A stretch of DNA of 64,000 bases from positions 1 to 64,000 of the forward strand of contig PNKY01000014.1 in NCBI GenBank assembly GCA_013822765.1, given 5' to 3'. The stretch is from Rhodospirillum sp. (GTDB lineage Bacteria; Pseudomonadota; Alphaproteobacteria; Dongiales; Dongiaceae). Below are positions 61,423 to 64,000 of this stretch, piece by piece (the first letter of the stretch is position 1; each line of letters opens with the position of its first letter). The notes beneath the pieces were generated by a model. That model saw only the letters and a list, made by a program, of their open reading frames with translations. It did no database searches and was not told where the DNA came from. A program made the position numbers and the translations under genes.

Positions 61423-62145
61423 TTAGAGCGCCTTGAACTTGCCGCGCAGGCGATAACGCCCGCCGGGGTAAAGCAGCCGCGAATAGCTGACGTGCCGCCC
61501 GTTCGACCAGGTCGTGCGCGTCAGGCACAGGCATGGCTCGTTGGGCTCAATCTTCAGCAGCTTGCGCTCGGCCGGCGTTGCGTGGACCGCGTCGATCACG
61601 TGCTCCGCCTCGGAGATCGGCGCCGCCGCCATCAGGTAGACGTACGGCGTCTGGGTGCTGAAGTCCTGATCCAGGTATTCCGGCGCGGCCGCCGGTGAGA
61701 CATAGCGGTCTTCGATCTGCACCGGCATGTCGTCCTCGGCATGCACCAGCTCGGAATGGAACACCGGATCGCCCATCTTCATGCCGAGCGCCTGCGCGAT
61801 ATCGGCGTTCGCCTTTTCCTTCTTGAGCGTCAGCACCTGTGCGCTGTGGCGATGGCCGCGCGCGGCGATCTCGTCGGCGATGTTGCGCACCTCGAACAGG
61901 GCGGAGATCGGCTTGGGTTCGGCGACGAAGGTGCCGACGCCCTGGACGCGGATCAGCCGCCCGTCGAGCGTCAGCTCGCGCAGGGCCCGGTTGATGGTCA
62001 TGCGGCTGACTCCGAGGTCGCGCACCAGCTCCGACTCCGAGGGGATGCGGTGACGCGGCTGCCACTCGCCGGAATCGATGCGCTCGGTGATCATGCGCTT
62101 GACGCGCGAATAGCGGGGCAGAAGTTCGATATTCAACGGATTCAC
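61423..62145 (-). CDS. hutC: Histidine utilisation repressor HutC (GntR/UTRA)
   Basis: This 240-residue regulator has a GntR winged helix (about 8-75: PRYSRVKRMITERIDSGEW, IPSESELVRDLGVSRMTINRALRELTLDGRLIRVQGVGTFVA) and a UTRA ligand domain (about 95-235, with EDRYVSPAAAPEYLDQDF and CLCLTRTTWSNGRHVSYSRLLYPG). HutC releases DNA when it binds urocanate. The start is GTG. It is divergent from hutF with a dyad 8 bases before its start, so it is probably autoregulated. Confidence 0.92.
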   Translation of the reverse strand: MNPLNIELLPRYSRVKRMITERIDSGEWQPRHRIPSESELVRDLGVSRMTINRALRELTLDGRLIRVQGVGTFVAEPKPISALFEVRNIADEIAARGHRHSAQVLTLKKEKANADIAQALGMKMGDPVFHSELVHAEDDMPVQIEDRYVSPAAAPEYLDQDFSTQTPYVYLMAAAPISEAEHVIDAVHATPAERKLLKIEPNEPCLCLTRTTWSNGRHVSYSRLLYPGGRYRLRGKFKAL

Positions 62146-62152
62146 GTCCGTT

Positions 62153-62166
62153 CCTGTCTAGACAGG
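62153..62166. promoter_or_regulatory. HutC-type operator in the hutC-hutF divergent region
   Basis: CCTGTCTAGACAGG is a perfect 14-base palindrome with the GTCTAGAC core, matching the dyad at 58841-58854. Its position between the divergent genes would let HutC control both. Confidence 0.72.
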
Positions 62167-62236
62167 CTTATGCCAGACATGATTTGTAACCACAAGGGTA
62201 GCTCCCCATTCAACACCGCAAAGAAGCCATACGCCG

Positions 62237-63601
62237 ATGAAGGTCCTCTACGCGCCGCATGCCTGGCTCGCCGACGGCTGGCAGTCCGATGTCCGCATCG
62301 GTATCGACACCGGTGGCACAATCAGATCGGTGTCGCGCGGCGCGGCCCAGCCGGACGATGAGCGCGCCGCGGGTCCGTTGCTGCCCGGCATGCCGAACCT
62401 GCATTCGCACGCGTTCCAGCGCGCGATGGCGGGCCTCGCGGAGGAGGCGCTCAATCCCGAGGACAGTTTCTGGACCTGGCGCGAGCTGATGTATCGCCTG
62501 GTCGGACGGCTGACGCCGGAGCAGGTGCAGGCGATCGCGACTCACCTCTATATCGAGATGCTGAAGGGCGGCTACACCGCGGTCGCCGAGTTCCACTATC
62601 TGCATCACCAGCCGGGCGGCACGGCCTATGCGAACCTCGCGGAGATGGCGGAGCGCATCGTTGGCGCGGCGGAGGCATCTGGCATCGGCTTGACGGTGCT
62701 GCCGGCCTTCTATGCGCATGGCGGGTTCGGCGGGCAGCCGCTGGCGGAGAAGCAGCTGCGCTTCAAGAACGACGTCGCGCGCTATCTCAAGCTGATCGAG
62801 GGCATCGACCGCGCGTGCCGGCGCATCGACGCACAATGGGGGCTGTGCTTCCACTCGCTGCGCGCCGCGACCGAGGCCGACATGAAGGCGGTGCTGTCCG
62901 CGCATGGCGGCGAGCGGCCGATCCACATCCACATCGCCGAGCAGACCAAGGAAGTGCAGGACTGCCTCGCCTGGTCCAACCGGCGGCCCGTCGAATGGCT
63001 GTACGACAAGTTCGAGATCGACCGCCGCTGGTGCCTGATCCACGCGACGCATGCCAGCCCCGACGAAGTGCACATGATGGGCCACAGCGAAGCGGTGGTG
63101 GGGTTGTGCCCGACGACGGAGGCCAACCTCGGCGACGGCATCTTCCCGGCGCAGGAGTTCCTGGCGTCCAACGGCGCGTTCGGCATCGGCTCGGACTCGC
63201 ACGTCTCGGTCAGCGCGCTCGAGGAGCTGCGCTGGCTGGAATACGGCCAGCGCCTGAAGCACGAGCGCCGCAACCGCCTCAGCGGCGGCAACCGGCCGGA
63301 GGTGGCGGACACGCTCTACACGGCGGCGCTGCAAGGTGGCGCCCAGGCGATGGGCCAGCACATCGGCTCGATCGCGGCTGGCAAGCGCGCCGACCTGGTG
63401 GTGCTCGACGGCGCGCACCCGATGCTAGCCAGCGTCGCGCCGGCCAAGTTGCTCGCTCGCTGGCTGTTCGGCGGCAACGACGGCTGGGTCAAGGACGTGA
63501 TGGTCGGCGGCAAGTGGCTGGTGAAGGACCGCCACCACGCCGGCGAAGAGGCGGCGCACCAGGCGTTTAGCGCAGCGATGTCGGCGCTGATGGCCACCTA
63601 G
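62237..63601 (+). CDS. hutF: Formimidoylglutamate deiminase
   Basis: This 454-residue amidohydrolase converts N-formimidoyl-glutamate to N-formyl-glutamate and ammonia in the five-step histidine pathway. The metal ligands H56 and H58 are in MPNLHSHAFQRAM. HIHIAEQTKEVQDC, LIHATHASPDE and the Asp in GIGSDSHVSVSALEELRWLEYGQRL complete the site. HutU, HutI and HutG are not in the window. Confidence 0.95.
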   Translation: MKVLYAPHAWLADGWQSDVRIGIDTGGTIRSVSRGAAQPDDERAAGPLLPGMPNLHSHAFQRAMAGLAEEALNPEDSFWTWRELMYRLVGRLTPEQVQAIATHLYIEMLKGGYTAVAEFHYLHHQPGGTAYANLAEMAERIVGAAEASGIGLTVLPAFYAHGGFGGQPLAEKQLRFKNDVARYLKLIEGIDRACRRIDAQWGLCFHSLRAATEADMKAVLSAHGGERPIHIHIAEQTKEVQDCLAWSNRRPVEWLYDKFEIDRRWCLIHATHASPDEVHMMGHSEAVVGLCPTTEANLGDGIFPAQEFLASNGAFGIGSDSHVSVSALEELRWLEYGQRLKHERRNRLSGGNRPEVADTLYTAALQGGAQAMGQHIGSIAAGKRADLVVLDGAHPMLASVAPAKLLARWLFGGNDGWVKDVMVGGKWLVKDRHHAGEEAAHQAFSAAMSALMAT

Positions 63602-63610
63602 GTCTGCTGC

Positions 63611-64000
63611 CTAGTCGAAAATCTCAGTCTCTGTGCGCAGCTCCGACCATTTCCGCAGCCTGTGTTTGCGTGCCGTACGCCAGAAGTCGAAGGCCATGAC
63701 AAGGCCGGAGAAGCCAAAGATCGCTGCGACCGGCCAGACAGCAGACACGATGTCCGACGTGTATCGGCTCCATTGAAAGGGCAGCGTAAGCAGTACCCAC
63801 AGTGCTCCAAAAAACACGCCGAAGAATGCGAAATTGAAAAGGAAGCTGGAGAAATGTGGGGGGCGGACTCTGATGCCGCAGAACCATAGGAAGCGGAAGA
63901 GGGGCGGTGCCTTCTGCCATTGAGGGATGCCCGTCCCGGCTAACAGACGCAGCGCCATGTCGCGTCGCGCCTCAAAGGTCCCATCACTGCCGTCGCGTGC
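63611..64000 (-). CDS. DUF6404-like small membrane protein (5' end outside window)
   Basis: The frame is open on the minus strand from the stop at 63611 to the window end. The ATG at 63958 is probably internal, because the residues encoded upstream (FEARRDMALRLLAGTG) continue a family-like N-terminal helix. WQKAPPLFRFLWFCGIRVRPPHFSSF and two membrane helices (about FNFAFFGVFFGALWVLLTL and VAAIFGFSGLVMAFDFW) match my memory of DUF6404. At least 130 residues are seen. Function is unknown. Confidence 0.65.
   Translation of the reverse strand, partial: ARDGSDGTFEARRDMALRLLAGTGIPQWQKAPPLFRFLWFCGIRVRPPHFSSFLFNFAFFGVFFGALWVLLTLPFQWSRYTSDIVSAVWPVAAIFGFSGLVMAFDFWRTARKHRLRKWSELRTETEIFD

Overview
The window is GC-rich chromosomal DNA of an alphaproteobacterium. 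The best fit by gene content is a Rhodospirillales-type organism, which is an inference from gene order and not a database match. Supporting blocks are pcm-tolC-popZ-valS, dgt-SPOR-nagZ-scpA-scpB followed by tatABC, tig-clpP-clpX-lon-hupB, and mce-DUF1467. Coding density is high. No insertion sequence, integrase, prophage, CRISPR array, rRNA or replication origin is visible. Three tRNA genes (Cys, Leu, Val) are present.

Layout. (1) 1-14.3 kb is a surface-adhesin and type I secretion locus. It holds the C-terminal 2188 residues of a giant RTX adhesin with repeated modules, a von Willebrand A domain and RTX nonapeptides, then a SAM methyltransferase, a LapB/HlyB-type ABC exporter, an HlyD-type adaptor and a TolC-type channel. 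(2) 14.4-21.7 kb holds an MFS exporter, tRNA-Cys, Pcm, a second TolC, the polar organiser PopZ and ValS. (3) 21.7-26.1 kb holds a secreted protein, a LemA lipoprotein, three tandem TPM-domain paralogues and a fourth TPM-like membrane protein. (4) 26.1-32.2 kb holds small-molecule enzymes (M81 peptidase, class II aldolase, creatininase family, VOC), exonuclease III, ErpA and a GFA-family protein. (5) 32.3-44.6 kb holds dgt, a SPOR protein, nagZ, an M50 protease, scpAB, a Fe3+-type ABC transporter, tatABC and the opposing mce-DUF1467-tag operon. (6) 44.8-48.9 kb holds a secreted FecR-domain protein, an NTF2-like protein, a Sel1/SPOR protein and the bifunctional NAD(P)HX repair enzyme. (7) 49-55.9 kb holds tRNA-Leu and the proteostasis block tig-clpP-clpX-lon-hupB. 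(8) 56-64 kb holds an SMI1/KNR4-like gene, tRNA-Val, formate-THF ligase, a histidine ammonia-lyase homologue, a MarR-GNAT fusion, the hut repressor HutC, HutF and a DUF6404-like gene cut by the window end.

The most interesting locus is the last one. The HutH homologue at 58864-60399 lacks the Ala-Ser-Gly triad that forms the MIO cofactor: its aligned residues are Tyr-Ile-Val. It also lacks the Tyr of the usual QDxYSLR motif. It therefore should not be a normal ammonia-lyase. Ergothionase, which eliminates trimethylamine from ergothioneine, is a known MIO-free member of this fold, so a betaine-type lyase acting on ergothioneine, hercynine or a related compound is a reasonable hypothesis. The lyase and the hutC/hutF divergent region carry matching GTCTAnAC dyads typical of HutC-subfamily operators. 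These dyads place the odd lyase in the HutC regulon next to a formimidoylglutamate deiminase and a formate-assimilating enzyme.
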